Positions 37,107 through 48,360 are shown, counted from the first letter of the stretch. The stretch: DNA of 64,000 nt from Eucalyptus grandis (GCF_016545825.1 NC_052615.1:35551516-35615515); one strand, 5' to 3'. Numbers and translations: made by a program. The notes: a model not told the origin generated them from the letters alone.

Positions 37107-37714
37107 ATGGAACAGCCCTCGCCCACACACCACATAGCCATCGACGCATCGTACCAACACCAGGCATGGGTCATCTCATCCCTCTCGCTGAATTGCGAAG
37201 CGACTCATACCACACTGGGCATGGGTCACCTACTTTTACCGTGTACAGCCAAAACCAAACATTCGAGTTTTTGCCCAAAGGCTTTCTAAAGAGGACCAAA
37301 GATAGGGGCTTGGTGGTGCCATCGTGGGCCCCACAGGCCCAGTTCCTGGCCCGCAGCTCCACCAGCTGGGTGCCTCACCCACCGCGGCTAGAACTCGACC
37401 CTTGAGAGTGTGGTCAATGGCGTGCCGCTCATCGTCTGGCCGGTCTTCGCCAAGCAGAGGATGAATGCGCTCATGCTGATCCAGGACAACAAGGTGGCAC
37501 TAAAGCCGAGTGCCGACCAGGAGAGCGGGCTGGCGGGGAGGGACGAGGTCGCCAGGGTCGTGAAGGGCCTGATGGAGGGCGAAGAAGGGAAGAGGATTTG
37601 GAGCCAGATGAAGGACCTCAAGGACGCGCGGCCAAAGTGCTCGGCAAGGATGGGTCCTTCCCTTGGGCACTTTCTTAGTTGGCTCTCAAATAGAAGGCCA
37701 TATTTGTAAACTAG
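37107..37714 (+). pseudogene. UGT72B: UGT72B-type glucosyltransferase, unit 2: internal deletion pseudogene
   Basis: It starts like the other units (ATGGAACAGCCCTC..., then ACCAGGCATGGGTCATCTCAT), but after about 100 bp it jumps to the region encoding FTVYSQN (residue 316 of unit 3), removing about 850-900 bp. The breakpoint carries a small repeated GGGCATGGGTCA. The remaining 3' part (KGFLKRTKDRGLVVPSWAPQ onward) then loses frame within the PSPG box, where the His-Cys-Gly-Trp motif becomes out-of-frame PHPPRLELDP. It resumes as VNGVPLIVWPVFAKQRMNAL and is broken again near the C-terminus. Catalytic Asp, acceptor pocket and UDP-sugar box are all lost, so it cannot be active. The 3' flank is clearly that of the same array. 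Confidence 0.9.
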
Positions 37715-39699
37715 CTTCATTAAAGTCGTATCGTATCATGTGATATCTTATCCATTTCTTTCTTGTTTATCATATGATACCTTGTTTAATGTCATCAGTG
37801 GAGTTGGTTTTTCAGTTCTTGTTTGTTTCCTCTCGACGTGCATGTGGAGCATAGCTCTGTCCTGCCATTTTCCCACCTATGTATATGCTCAGCATTCCAC
37901 TTTCCAGTCTAAATCGATTCTACCTATAACTAGGCGATGCGGGCGTACCCTGCGGTAGGTGACAGGGGAAAGATAGTCAAAACAGCGGTGTGTAGTCCGG
38001 CGGGTGGAGCAAACTTTCTTCGCAGCCAACGACTTGAGCTGTGGGAGTTGGGGAACCAATCCGCCCATCGCCATGAAATGATTTCTTGATGAGCTCACCA
38101 TAAAAGGATGAGGAAGGTGTGGCATTGTCATGCCCAATCTTCTTTTTAAACTAATGTTGGAAAGTGCAGCAAAAAATGGGGCATAAAGGATGTGCAAGAG
38201 AGTTCAATCATGTTGAGTAGAATAATTTGGATAAGGTGAATGATTGTAGAAAAAGTGGGTGATCACTAATTGAATTCCAAATCGCGGGCCCTTAAAAACG
38301 GAAATATATTTATTTGAAGCACTTTCACATACAAAATTTATATCTTATTGAGAGGTAAATGATGTGTAGCACTTGTCAGATATTAAAAGTGTTGAGAAAT
38401 GGGCTGCAGAAATCTCTTATTACTCATATTTATGGGCTGGGTCATAAATGAATTGGCTAAAACATTAGAAATGAGTTTAAGTGGATCAAAAATAAATCTA
38501 ATTATGCATGGGTTTAAATGCGTTGAGAAAATACCCATTTCAAGCCCATTTTCGTTACTACACAAACAGTATCCACTTTCGGCCCAATAAAAAATCTTGT
38601 CTGCACTGTTCATTCCCCTCTGCTTGTCCTCTTCACCTTCTGGCTGCGTGCAAGATCAGAGCTACTTTCCTTCGGCTTCGGGGCCACCGCCACACCACCC
38701 AATTCAGCAGTCCTGAAGAGGCAAATCCTAGCATTAAGCAACGGCTCTGCCACGATGATGCTCGAGTGTTGACGTTGTTGTGGATGAACTCGTAGAACAA
38801 GTAGATGAATTTCCCATAATTTGAGAAGCCCAGGACTTGATTATGCTGTGTGCTGCCTCTTGGTAATGGCAGAAGAGGCTGCATCGGAGATAGGGCTGGT
38901 CGAGGGTCTATGAAGATGACATCCTCTTGGGGTTTTTCGTGTTGGAAAAAAAGTTTAGAATAATTTTCTTTTGTACCTTTTTCATTTTTACTTTGAGACT
39001 ATTGGTTTCATAAAAGAACCAAATCAGCTGGCACTAATTAGTTTTGAATTTTCGTAATTGAAAAACAAATCAAAACTGTTGTGTAGACAACAATGAAAAT
39101 AATTTTATAGTGGAAGTAATTCGATGGCTCAAAATTTAGAAAAAGAAAGCAACTTCTCTCAATAACCGAACAAATTATTGATAGAATAAAAAGCCATGCA
39201 CTCTTTTCGATTTTTGTTTGGAAAGGCCTTAATACTTTATCCTCCTTTTTTGAACAATTGAAATCTCATGTGGTAGGGTACGATCTTGCAATGACACTGC
39301 TTGAAAAGATTTAGGAAAGTGAACAGTGCTTTTTATGTGGGTCGATGATAAGTTGGATTGAAAAAAACTCAAATTAATATATTTATGTGATATTTACATA
39401 AAATTAATTTTTGTGTGATAAAAAAAATCTCTAATTAGTATATCCATGACACATCTACCAAAATTTTAGGGTAAAGTTGGGACAAATGTGGTATGGATAT
39501 ACTGGTTTAAGGTTTTTTACGACATGAAAATTAATTTTAGATAAATATCGCACAGATTGATTTGTAATTTCTAAGTATGTGAAAAGCAGTTTGGGGTGCA
39601 TGGGGGCATAGGTGTACTAATTTAAATGTTTTATAGTGTTAGTCCTAATAAGAAATATTTTTTTCCGGACAAAGATTTTGGTACAATTTATGTTTTTTT
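37715..39699. other. 3' flank of unit 2, first part; no gene
   Basis: 37790-38000 is homologous to the flanks of units 1, 3 and 4 (GTGGAGTTGGTTTTTCAG, ATGTATATGCTCAGCATT). 38390-38900 has balanced composition and overlapping short open frames with no domain. 39370-39660 is a degraded MITE of the GGGTTAATA type (phrases TAGTATATCCATGACA and TATGGATATACTGG). Confidence 0.4.
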
Positions 39700-40990
39700 T
39701 TTTTTTCCTTATAGATGTGCCGACATGTTTTTGGTAGAAGTTTTTACTCTTACGTGTGAATTCTTGAACCTTTGATTATTAAAAAAAAAAAAAATTCTCA
39801 GAACCCGTGTCATTTTGTAGCTAACATGGGAATCATTATCGAACTCTTATATGTAGTCAAATATTTATTATTTTCGTGAGGTAGTCCACAAGAATGTATT
39901 ATAATATGAAATGGCAGGAATTTTTAACAATTACTGATGGTTCTTGACTAAATCATGTCTAAATTAGACACAACCCTATGAAGACGCAAAAATTATGATT
40001 CCTTAGAGTGCATTTTAGGTCGCTTTTTGAAATTTCATTTCGTGAAAATTAGAGAACCACGTGAATGAGACCTTAATGATTTTTTCTCAAAAGAATAAAC
40101 AAATAAAAGGGTAATTATCCTGAACTTCATTAGCAATTGTACGACCGTATACATATGTCAAAACTGATTAATCTTCTCTCGTTGTATCATATTGAAAGAT
40201 TTGACCAATTACATGAAGGTCAAGTTGCATGGCTCCTATGAGGAACAGAAAGTTTCAAATATAATTTAGAATTAATGCCACCAAAATTTTTAAATTAATA
40301 CATTTATAACAAATTTACAATAAACTAATTTTTTAACCACAAAAAGTCCCAAAATTGGCACACTTGCAACAAATTTGCCTTTCGTTAGTTTCCGTTTAAG
40401 TTTATTGTCAAATTGCCAAGTTGGATAATACATGGCAATTGACAGATACACTAATTTAGGGTTTTACACTATGTTTATTATAAATTTACTAGTTTGTGGT
40501 TTTCAATGGTATTAATCTAATTTAATGAAAAATTAATAGATGGTAAATTTGTTATAAATATACCAGTTTGAGTTTTTTTGATTAAAAAATTAATTTTTGA
40601 TAAATTTATCAGAAATGTGCTAGTTAAAGATTTTTTGTAGTAAAAAAATACTTTAAAGTAAATTTGTCGCATATGTACCAATTTAAAAATTTTCATAGTA
40701 TTAATATTTTAATTGAATTAGATGAGTAAAGCTTTTCTTATTTTGAGGATTGAGGTATATATATTGAAGAATTATTTACTAAGGTTATAAGAAAATAGGT
40801 CTTTGGCGATTGAACGAATCTATCAGTAGGCATGTGTATAAGAGACTCATTCGTTACATAATAAGGATCTGTCAAATCACTTTACCTATCATTTTTATAA
40901 AACCAATCTTAGTATGTCAAATATGATCCTGATTAATGAGAGCTGAAATCTTGTTTCTAGTTCTTCTTGACCACATTAGTGGAGTCATGA
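39700..40990. repeat. Tandem-array 3' flank block of UGT unit 2
   Basis: Collinear with the unit 1, 3 and 4 blocks (AACCCTATGAAGACGCA, ATTATCCTGAACTTCATTAG, CGACCGTATACATATG, AAGTTGCATGGCTCC) and carrying the array MITE at 40269-40705. It breaks off at about 41000, before the GACGAATGATTCTAGAAGC part found in the other units. Confidence 0.75.
40269..40705. mobile_element. Array MITE, copy in unit 2
   Basis: It starts GAATTAATGCC and ends AGTATTAATA, a decayed form of the GAGTTAATAC / GTATTAACCC termini. The left flank ATAATTTA matches the empty site in unit 1. Confidence 0.65.
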
Positions 40991-41450
40991 CAGACTATAA
41001 TATCTCTTTCTTTTCAGCCAAGTGAATGAATCCAAGCTAAACTCCATGTTACTGTGAATATGGACATGCTTAACCATTATACCAATCTTAAGTTTGATCA
41101 GAACTCTCAATTGTGTGATCCTTACAACAACATCAAACGGGTGCCTCAATACAATTATCCAAGTCCTTCGATAGTAATCATTCACAATTGTTAGTGTAAA
41201 TCAAGCATCCTTCCTAAAAGGAAATCACGACAACCTACAAACTTTCAAATAAGTCAAATTTCCAGTCCTTATGATTTCTTGGATAATTGTGCTAAACTGC
41301 ACTATATGTTGTTTGATAGAGTTACAACACTTACATACATTAAGCTCCTCGACCATATTACTACACAATAGGTTTCCTTCACTCAGAATCGCTAGGCTTC
41401 TCTCGCCTAAGCATATCATACAATTTAGACTTTCAAACAAATTTATTCAA
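40985..41450 (-). pseudogene. Possible copia integrase remnant
   Basis: The minus-strand reading at 41185-40985 contains VNDYYRRTWIIVLR followed by a KLKIGIMVKHVH and MEFS phrase, resembling the copia integrase core (V-D-D-Y-S-R-x-T-W, then V-K-x-x-R-x-D-N-G-x-E-F). It is interrupted by stops. The preceding 250 bp on that strand may be the zinc-binding part but I could not read it. Weak call. Confidence 0.35.
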
Positions 41451-42838
41451 CATTTTAGTAATGAAATTCATCACTGTCTTCCCTTGGAACTCATATCGGC
41501 CACTATGCTCATTTCCTCTTATTATCATAAGGGCATCTCAAGCTGTCTTCAAAGCTCCACCTCTTTGAAAAATACTGACACCCAGCTAAGTCCAAAACAC
41601 TAAAGGATATCGAGTGATAGTAACGTAAACCCATCCCTAATCCACACCTTCGAAGGGGCTCTTGTTCAACTATGAAACATGCATCACACCAGTCAAATAT
41701 CCTCTCGATACCTTAATGCATTCTATTATGACATGGCCAATGATCCCCAACATTGCAATTAGCATTGTTCCCCAATCATACTATACTATTAGGAAAACTA
41801 GAGATATGACAATTTCCTCTCTTATGCAGACAAGCATGTTAATTTACTTTCTACGACAGAAAAACCCACTGAAGTAGATAAATTCTGATGCATCAAATAC
41901 TTCAAAAATCTTACTCATTGAATTAGTCCTCTTCTCCCGCTCAACGTCCAACGCCACTCGAGACTCCAAGCAAGCAAAAAGGATTCGGACTTGAAGAAGG
42001 CGGTCTCAAAGTCCAATTCGGACTCCCTTTATACGGCCAACTTTCCCGCACTACGATTCTGGTTGGGTTTCATCTATGGGTACAAACTCAATAATTTGTT
42101 AACATATCCTTTCCATATTGAGTTTGATAACAAGCCCATATGGCGATGGTAAGTCAAACTCGAGCAAATGGATAACTTATCTAATCGACCCTAATGAGCG
42201 TCCATTCACGGAGTTAATCAAGTCAAAGGTTGAGGTATCTCATATTATATATATTTTTATTTATCAACCGAAGAAAACGACAGTCAATCCAGTTTCAAAA
42301 CCTGATTGGGAGCCATACACGGCCTTAGGCTTCACTATACTTAACATCAATTTATCCGGAAACTCAACATCTATCAAGTATGAAGTCCACTTGTGAGTTG
42401 GGCTTTGCCATTGGACCCACGCAGCTGTTTTCTAGTGTTTTGGATAAGGGGTTTTGGGACTTGTGTATATGACCGTAGACATGACACATTAGCCCCCGCT
42501 TGCCGTGTTGATCTCTATTTGTATGTTTCTGCATGATCGCTGCTGAATGGCATAGGATTAATGACGTAGAACATGTAAATGCCTTTATAGAAATATTGGA
42601 GCGTCATAAGAGTAGACGGTCCCACAAATCAAAGAGAATTGAGTGATCTTCAAAATTACAAATGTGTTACAATATTTGATTCACGCGTTTCCCTTAATTT
42701 CTGAGATGTTACAGATTTTATATGCGTTTTACAGATTTTCTAGTCGTGTTTTGATAACTTTCCCTTTTATCAATATATTTTTCTTAATTTTGTTATTCAA
42801 TTTCAATTATTTAGTTATTTTCTAAATTGTGACTTCCC
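41451..42838. other. Upstream region of UGT unit 3
   Basis: 41650-41830 repeats the stretch just before unit 2 (ATGAAACATGCATCACACCA, then TCCTCTCGATACCTTAATGC), but here no UGT start follows. 41880-42060 repeats 36510-36640 (CGGACTTGAAGAAGGCGG-like, GTCCAATTCGGACT). 42118-42396 is an open frame of 92 codons (start MSLITSPYGDGKSNS) that I do not recognise. The rest is AT-rich. Confidence 0.45.
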
Positions 42839-42846
42839 TATAAATA
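42839..42846 (+). promoter_or_regulatory. Probable TATA box of UGT unit 3
   Basis: TATAAATA in the context TTCCCTATAAATAGACGCC, a near-consensus plant TATA box, 273 bp upstream of the ATG at 43112. A leader of about 235-240 nt would follow; its last 60 bp (AAAAGCCCCCTCATCGCTTTTG) is shared with unit 4. Confidence 0.55.
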
Positions 42847-43111
42847 GACGCCTAAGATATTATAATATGGACTTCATTATTCAAAATAAACATTATATTG
42901 TGGAATAAGTATAACTTTCTCTGCGTCACTTGAACAAGCATCGAATTAGACACATTCACTAGGCAGGAGAGGTTCAACCAGAAAACAGACCTACCACCAC
43001 AATGCCCGAAGAATTCAACAACCAAGAAAGCAAGTATTAAAAGCCCCCTCATCGCTTTTGGAAATTTCCTGCAGCAAGAACAAGAACATTTGCAAATTAT
43101 CATCATCAGCC

Positions 43112-44545
43112 ATGGAACAGCCCTCGACCACAGCCCACATAGCCATCGTACCAACGCCGGGCATGGGCCATCTCATCCCTCTCGCTGAGTTTGCCAAGAG
43201 ACTCATCCACCGCCACAGCTTCTCGGTCACCTTCGTCATCCCCAACGACGGCTCCCCGGCCAAGGCCCAGAGGTCCCTCCTCGACTCCCTCCCTCCCTCC
43301 ATCACCTACGTCTTCTTGCCCCCAGTCTGCTTCGACGACCTCCCCGCCGAGACCACCCGCATCGAGACCATCATCGCCCTCACGCTGGCGCGCTCCGTCC
43401 CCTCCCTCCGTGACGAGGTGCGGAGGCTAAAGGAGTCCACGAGGCTCGTGGCCCTCGTCGCCGACCTCTTCGGCACCGACTCCTTCGATGTGGCCCAGGA
43501 GTTCAACGTCTCCCCTTACATTTTCTTCCCCACCACGGCCATGTGCCTGTCGCTGTTCCTTCACTTGCCGATGCTGGACGAAGCGGTCTCTTGCGAGTAC
43601 AGGGACTTGCCCGAGCCGGTGAAGATACCCGGTTGCATACCCATCCACGGGAAGGACCTGCTCGACCCGGTCCAAGACCGCCGCAACGACGCCGACAAGT
43701 GGGTCCTCCACCACGCGAGGCGGTACAGGCTGGTGGAGGGGATCTTGCTAAATAGCTTCGAGGAGCTCGAACCAGGGGCGGTCGAGTACCTGAAACGGGA
43801 AGAGCCCGGGAGGCCGCCGGTCTACCCGGTGGGACCGCTGGTGAACATGGAGCAGAGCAGCAAGTCTGACGGCTGGGAGTGCCTAAAGTGGCTGGACGAA
43901 CAGCTCGACGGTTCGGTCGTGTACGTGTCGTTCGGGAGCTGGGGGACCCTCTCGTACGACCAGATTCAAGAGCTGGCTTTGGGATTGGAAATGAGCGAGC
44001 ACAGGTTCTTGTGGGTGGTGAGGACCCCTAACGACATAGCGGCCAACGCCACCTACTTCACCGTGTACAGCCAAAACGAGCCGTTCCAATTCTTGCCCAA
44101 AGGCTTTCTCGAGAGGACCAAAGGTAGGGGCTTGGTGCTGCCGTCGTGGGCCCCGCAGGCCCAGGTCCTGGCCCACCGCTCGACCGGCGGGTTCCTCACC
44201 CACTGCGGCTGGAACTCGACCCTCGAGAGCATTGTTAACGGCGTGCCCCTCGTCACCTGGCCGCTCTACGCCGAGCAGAGGATGAATGCGCTCATGCTGA
44301 CCCAGGACATCAAGGTGGCACTGAGGCCGAGTGCCGACCCGGAGAGCGGCCTGGTGGGGAGGGATGAGATCGCCAGGGTCGTGAAGCGCCTGATGGAGGG
44401 CGAAGAAGGGAAGAGGATTCGGAACCGCATGAAGGACCTCAAGGACGCGGCGGCCAAAGTGCTCGGCAAAGACGGGTCCTCCACAAGGGCACTCTCCGAG
44501 TTGGCTCTCAAATGGAAGGCCAAACTCATAAATCAACTCCATTAG
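43112..44545 (+). CDS. UGT72B: UGT72B-type UDP-glucosyltransferase, unit 3: the only open copy
   Basis: 477 residues, single exon, close in length to UGT72B1 (about 480). I chose the ATG at 43112 because units 1, 2 and 4 start at the same Met (MEQPSTT / MERPSTT) and no homology precedes it; an in-frame ATG at 43058 adds 18 unconserved residues. Seen in the protein: catalytic His20 in PTPGMGHLIPL, partner Asp118 in VALVADLFG, the phosphate loop at 274-279, and a complete 44-residue PSPG box (W346-Q389) with HCGWNS (364-369) and the terminal Glu388-Gln389 typical of glucose users. By family, the cytosolic enzyme transfers glucose from UDP-glucose to phenolics (hydroquinone to arbutin, monolignols, xenobiotic phenols); the true acceptor cannot be read from sequence. 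Oddity: residue 277 in FGSWGTL is Trp, where units 1 and 4 and UGT72B1 have Gly. The internal part is almost identical to unit 1 while both ends resemble unit 4. Confidence 0.93.
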   Translation: MEQPSTTAHIAIVPTPGMGHLIPLAEFAKRLIHRHSFSVTFVIPNDGSPAKAQRSLLDSLPPSITYVFLPPVCFDDLPAETTRIETIIALTLARSVPSLRDEVRRLKESTRLVALVADLFGTDSFDVAQEFNVSPYIFFPTTAMCLSLFLHLPMLDEAVSCEYRDLPEPVKIPGCIPIHGKDLLDPVQDRRNDADKWVLHHARRYRLVEGILLNSFEELEPGAVEYLKREEPGRPPVYPVGPLVNMEQSSKSDGWECLKWLDEQLDGSVVYVSFGSWGTLSYDQIQELALGLEMSEHRFLWVVRTPNDIAANATYFTVYSQNEPFQFLPKGFLERTKGRGLVLPSWAPQAQVLAHRSTGGFLTHCGWNSTLESIVNGVPLVTWPLYAEQRMNALMLTQDIKVALRPSADPESGLVGRDEIARVVKRLMEGEEGKRIRNRMKDLKDAAAKVLGKDGSSTRALSELALKWKAKLINQLH

Positions 44546-44738
44546 AATCGTGTCGTATCATATGATGCCTTGTTTAAAGTCAACAGTGGAGTTGGTTTTT
44601 TCAGTTTTTGTTTGTTTCCTCTATGCCCCTTCTTCTTGTGGTAAGTCCTCTCCACGTGCATGTGGGGAATAGCTCTGTACTGCCATTTTCCCGTCGATGT
44701 ATATGCTCAGCATTTCACTTTCCAGTCTAAATCGATTT

Positions 44739-45612
44739 TGGGTGCATTTGGGAGTGGCTTTGTCAAGCCACTTTGGGCTAAACAAATTAGAGTTTGGGAA
44801 CTTATTCGTAAACATATTTGGGGAAAAGTGAGCCTTTGGAAGGCTGAAAGCCCAAGGCTGCCATAGGGCCGCATTAGGCATTTGGCCTTCTTGGAATGCT
44901 AAGGAGAGAGTAAGACAAAAAATTTTCTTCCACAAATATCCTTACTAACATTTTGTTTTTCCGGTTTTGTCCTCATGACTATTCACCTTTCTCCGTTGAG
45001 GTTGGTCAGCGAAGTTGCGCGGAGCTGTGATGAGCTGGACAGAGGTTGACATGAGGCCAGTGTGGTCATGGCGACCACTGACGGCCGGTTGCGTGACCTC
45101 GAGACCCCTCGCAAGTTGCGTTGACTGCCGATCGCGTGACCTCGACGACCCCTTGCGAGTTGCGTCGTTGCAACCGTCGCTGCAACGTTGCTACAAACCA
45201 GACGGAGGTCATCGGGGCTACTTGATCTGGTTGTGGCGACCCAAATCTGGGTCATCGGAGGTCACAGCGGTCATGCGACCTTGTTGTGACCTAAATCTCG
45301 CGATTTGGTTGCGATCCGGGTCGCGGCTACCCTCACCGCACCGTATCCTCCACAAAGCAACCCTCGCCAAACCGCTTACCCCTCGCCGGCGGTAACTGGC
45401 CAACTCTCCTTTTTTTTTTTCTTTTTTTTTTAATAACAAAAGTCTTTTGCAAAGTTAATTTGTCCAAACACTATTTTGCTCAAAAATACTTTACAATGGA
45501 CTTTCACAAATACAATTTATCAAACATAATTTGCATTTTGAAAAACTCCTTTAACTCAATGGTCTTTACATTTTTTCAAGGATTTTCCCCAAAAGCCTTT
45601 CTAAACGCATCC
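44739..45612. mobile_element. MITE-like element (about 870 bp) with GGRTGCRTTT termini
   Basis: The left end GGGTGCATTTGGGAGTGGCTTTGTC mirrors the reverse complement of the right end (GGATGCGTTTAGAAAGGCTTTTGGGG). The arms contain 'gaacttattcgtaaacata' on the left and AAT-rich 'caatttatcaaacataattt' on the right. The GC-rich middle (45015-45395) holds repeated CGTGACCTCGA and CGCAAGTTGCGT phrases. The 'g-gtGCRTTTGG' ends recall hAT-type non-autonomous elements; target duplication not determined. Absent from the unit 4 flank. Confidence 0.5.
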
Positions 45613-45692
45613 TTTACCTATCACTTTTTGATTATCTTTCCCCACTCAACGCATCCTTTACCTATCACTTTTTGATTATCTTCCCCACTCAA
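45605..45692. repeat. Two tandem 44-bp repeats
   Basis: ACGCATCCTTTACCTATCAC followed by TTTTTGATTATCTT and CCCCACTCA occurs twice head to tail (45605 and 45649), overlapping the right end of the element above. Confidence 0.85.
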
Positions 45693-46159
45693 CTACTGCA
45701 GAGTACCCATGCATCACCTAATTGCAGCCAACGATATGAGCCGTGGAAATTTGAGCCTTTTAAGCTGCAAGAATGAGAGCAAACATTGCTTAGTGGAATA
45801 AGCAATGATGGAAAAACTGAGGATGTAGGCGATCCTAAAGTTAGTGCGCTAATTGCACAAACTCATCAAACCTTTAAGCAAATGACATAAAAAATCTATG
45901 TAACATAGGTTTATCAAGTGCTATGAACACAAGACAAATGGCAATGTAAAAGACTTATTCAGAGCCATATAATTTTCTATTGAAACCGAATTGCATATAA
46001 TTTTAAAGGATGTCTCCAATGAAATCTTAAGGGAAGAAGCCCGGAATACCCAAACTTTCGCAATCTAGCATTGTCTCTAAAAAAAGGGCATTCAAATATC
46101 CATATAGTAAAATTCTAAAAGCTCATTCAATTTTGATTCCAATTTTCATCAATAGAATT
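45693..46159. other. No recognised gene
   Basis: AT-rich spacer in the unit 3 flank; no repeat or coding signal noticed. Confidence 0.4.
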
Positions 46160-48360
46160 TCACATTTTTTTTGTTAAACTAATTCTAAACTAGAATTAAT
46201 ACTAGTAAAACTACTTAAAATCTAATTTCTAAATTTTGTTTATTTTTTAATTTTATTTCGAAAAGTAGACATAGATCGGGTCAATAAACTGGACCTTGTG
46301 TTGATTATGCAAAGACGAGAATTAGGTTATGTTGAACTTGTTTTTCTAAAATGACCTTATTTCTCTTTTTATTTCTAGGACCAAAAAGTAGTTTTTTTTT
46401 TTTTTCACTTATTGATTCTATTCCAAATATATTTCCTGATCACTTTTTAATTTCGAGAAACTGAAATATTACTAACATTAACTGAACTAATTTATGTTCT
46501 TTTTTTGTTCTGGGGAACAAAAGAACAGAAAATAGAAAAGCAAGATGGTTACCAAACAGATTCTAAATTATGAGCCCTATGAAGACACAAAAATTACAAT
46601 TCCTTAGAATGCATTTTACGTTGCTTTGTGAAATTTAAAGTCATGAGGATTCGAGAACCACATGAATGAGATCTTAATGATCTTTTCACAAAAGAATAAA
46701 AAAATAAAAGGGTAAATATCCTGAACTTCATCAGTAATTGTATAATCGTATACACGTCAAAGTTGATTAAACTTCGCTCATTATACCATATTGAAAGATT
46801 TGACTATGTAATGACGTGTATGAAGGCCAAGTTGCATGGCCCTCGTGAGGAAGCGAAAGTTTCGACTATAATTTAGAGTTAATACTCCGAAAAATTCTAA
46901 CTTATTACATCTGTAATAAATTTATCATCTACTAATTTTTTGACTACCAAAATGTCAAACTATACACTGTAATATATTTACCCTCCGTTGGTTTTCGAAA
47001 AATTTATTATCAAATTACTGAGTTGGATGACACGTGGCAGTTGACAAGTATACCAATTTAGGGGTTTATCCTCTGTTTGTTATAGACGTACTAGTTTGCT
47101 ATTTTCGATGGTATTAATTCAATTTAATGAAAACTAATGAATGGTAAATTTGTTATAAATGTATCAATTTTAGATTTTTAGTGATTAAAAAAATTAATTT
47201 GAGGAAAATCTATTGGAGGTGTACCAATTTGAGATTTTTGAAATATTAACCCTAAAATTCAATTAAATGAGTAAATTTTTTTCTTAATTTTTTATTTTTA
47301 GGATTGAATTATGTATACTAAAGAATTATTTACTAATGTTATAAGAAAGGGAGTTCGGCGATCGAAAGAATCTATTCGTTGGCAACAGAAAAGAGGGACG
47401 CATTTGCTATGTAATAAGGATTTGTCATTTCACTTTGCCTATCATTTTTATAAACCAATCTTAGTATATCAAATATGATCCTAATTAATGAAAGCTTAAA
47501 TCCTATTCTATTTCTCCATGACCACATCAATGAAGTCAGGAAAGACTATAATCTCTCTTTCTTTTCGACCAAGTGAATGAGTACATGCTAAATGCTTCTT
47601 AGCCATTAACTTTATTCGATCAATTAAATCCTGAAGTCAAGAGGCCTATACTTAAATGGTAAGTACAATTTTGAACGATACTAATATTATCCCGACCAAT
47701 CATATTTACAAGTCTACAAATGCACCAGTCTCCTAGTATTGTCAACCCAAACCGGTTATCTATTAAAAGAAGACTCTGAGAACCCTCCTCTTCTGGGGTC
47801 ATATGAAGTATGAGATAGAGAGTACAAAGTGTTGAATTTTCGGGACTCAATAAAAGTTGCTGTCTCATTTGATAAACTAAAATTTATGATTCTTTTAGGA
47901 TATATACGATTGTTCCTAATGCAAATCTTGTTGTAATTGACGAATGATTCTAGAAGCACGTCCCTCATGAATATTCCTCCTGAAGGAACGAGTCATCATG
48001 TTTGTCTTTGTGAGTAGAGACTAATACCGACCAATTTTATTTTATTTTTCACTCTTTTTGGTCGGATGATACCTACCAGTTTGAATTAACCTTTTCGTTC
48101 AACGCTCCCTTGAAGGAAAGTAGGTTTGACCAGTCTTCTTCTTCTTCCATTCTTCTTCTTCTTTATTTATTTAATTTTTAGCTTTCTTTATTTGTCAATT
48201 TTGTGCAAATAATTAAGATTTAAAAGCATCAAAACATTTTTGGAGAGCTCAAAACCCGATACTGCATGGCTCGTTGAGCTTTGGGCATGAGGATTTTAAG
48301 TAAGTTATGTACATGTCTAGACGAATTCTCTACTTCTGTTAGAGAAATTATACGTTATTA
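46160..48360. repeat. Tandem-array 3' flank block of UGT unit 3
   Basis: Collinear with 60211-62275 in unit 4, starting AACTAATTCTAAACTAGAATT and ending near TAGAGAAATT. A 240-bp stretch compared by eye (from 47760) differs at roughly a dozen positions, about 95% identity. It carries the array MITE at 46876-47252. No gene; short minus-strand frames at 47620-47968 are shared with the unit 4 copy but show no domain. Confidence 0.85.
46876..47252. mobile_element. Array MITE, copy in unit 3
   Basis: Termini GAGTTAATACTCCG and, in reverse complement, GGGTTAATATTTC. Flanks TATAATTTA and TAAAATTCA form a decayed 9-bp duplication, again Mutator-like. Related to the element at 24079-24584. Confidence 0.7.

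Noticed and set aside
42118..42396. 92-codon open frame starting MSLITSPYGDGKSNS as a gene
   Set aside because: It has some protein-like character, but no family is recognised and it lies in unit 3's upstream region. Kept only as a remark.
43058..43111. Upstream in-frame ATG giving a 495-residue UGT
   Set aside because: The extra 18 residues are not conserved in the other units, which all start at the equivalent of 43112. That Met gives the usual family length and has a good start context (CCATGG).
43883..44542. 219-codon minus-strand frame opposite the UGT
   Set aside because: A shadow of the codon-biased UGT coding strand; the translation has no family match.
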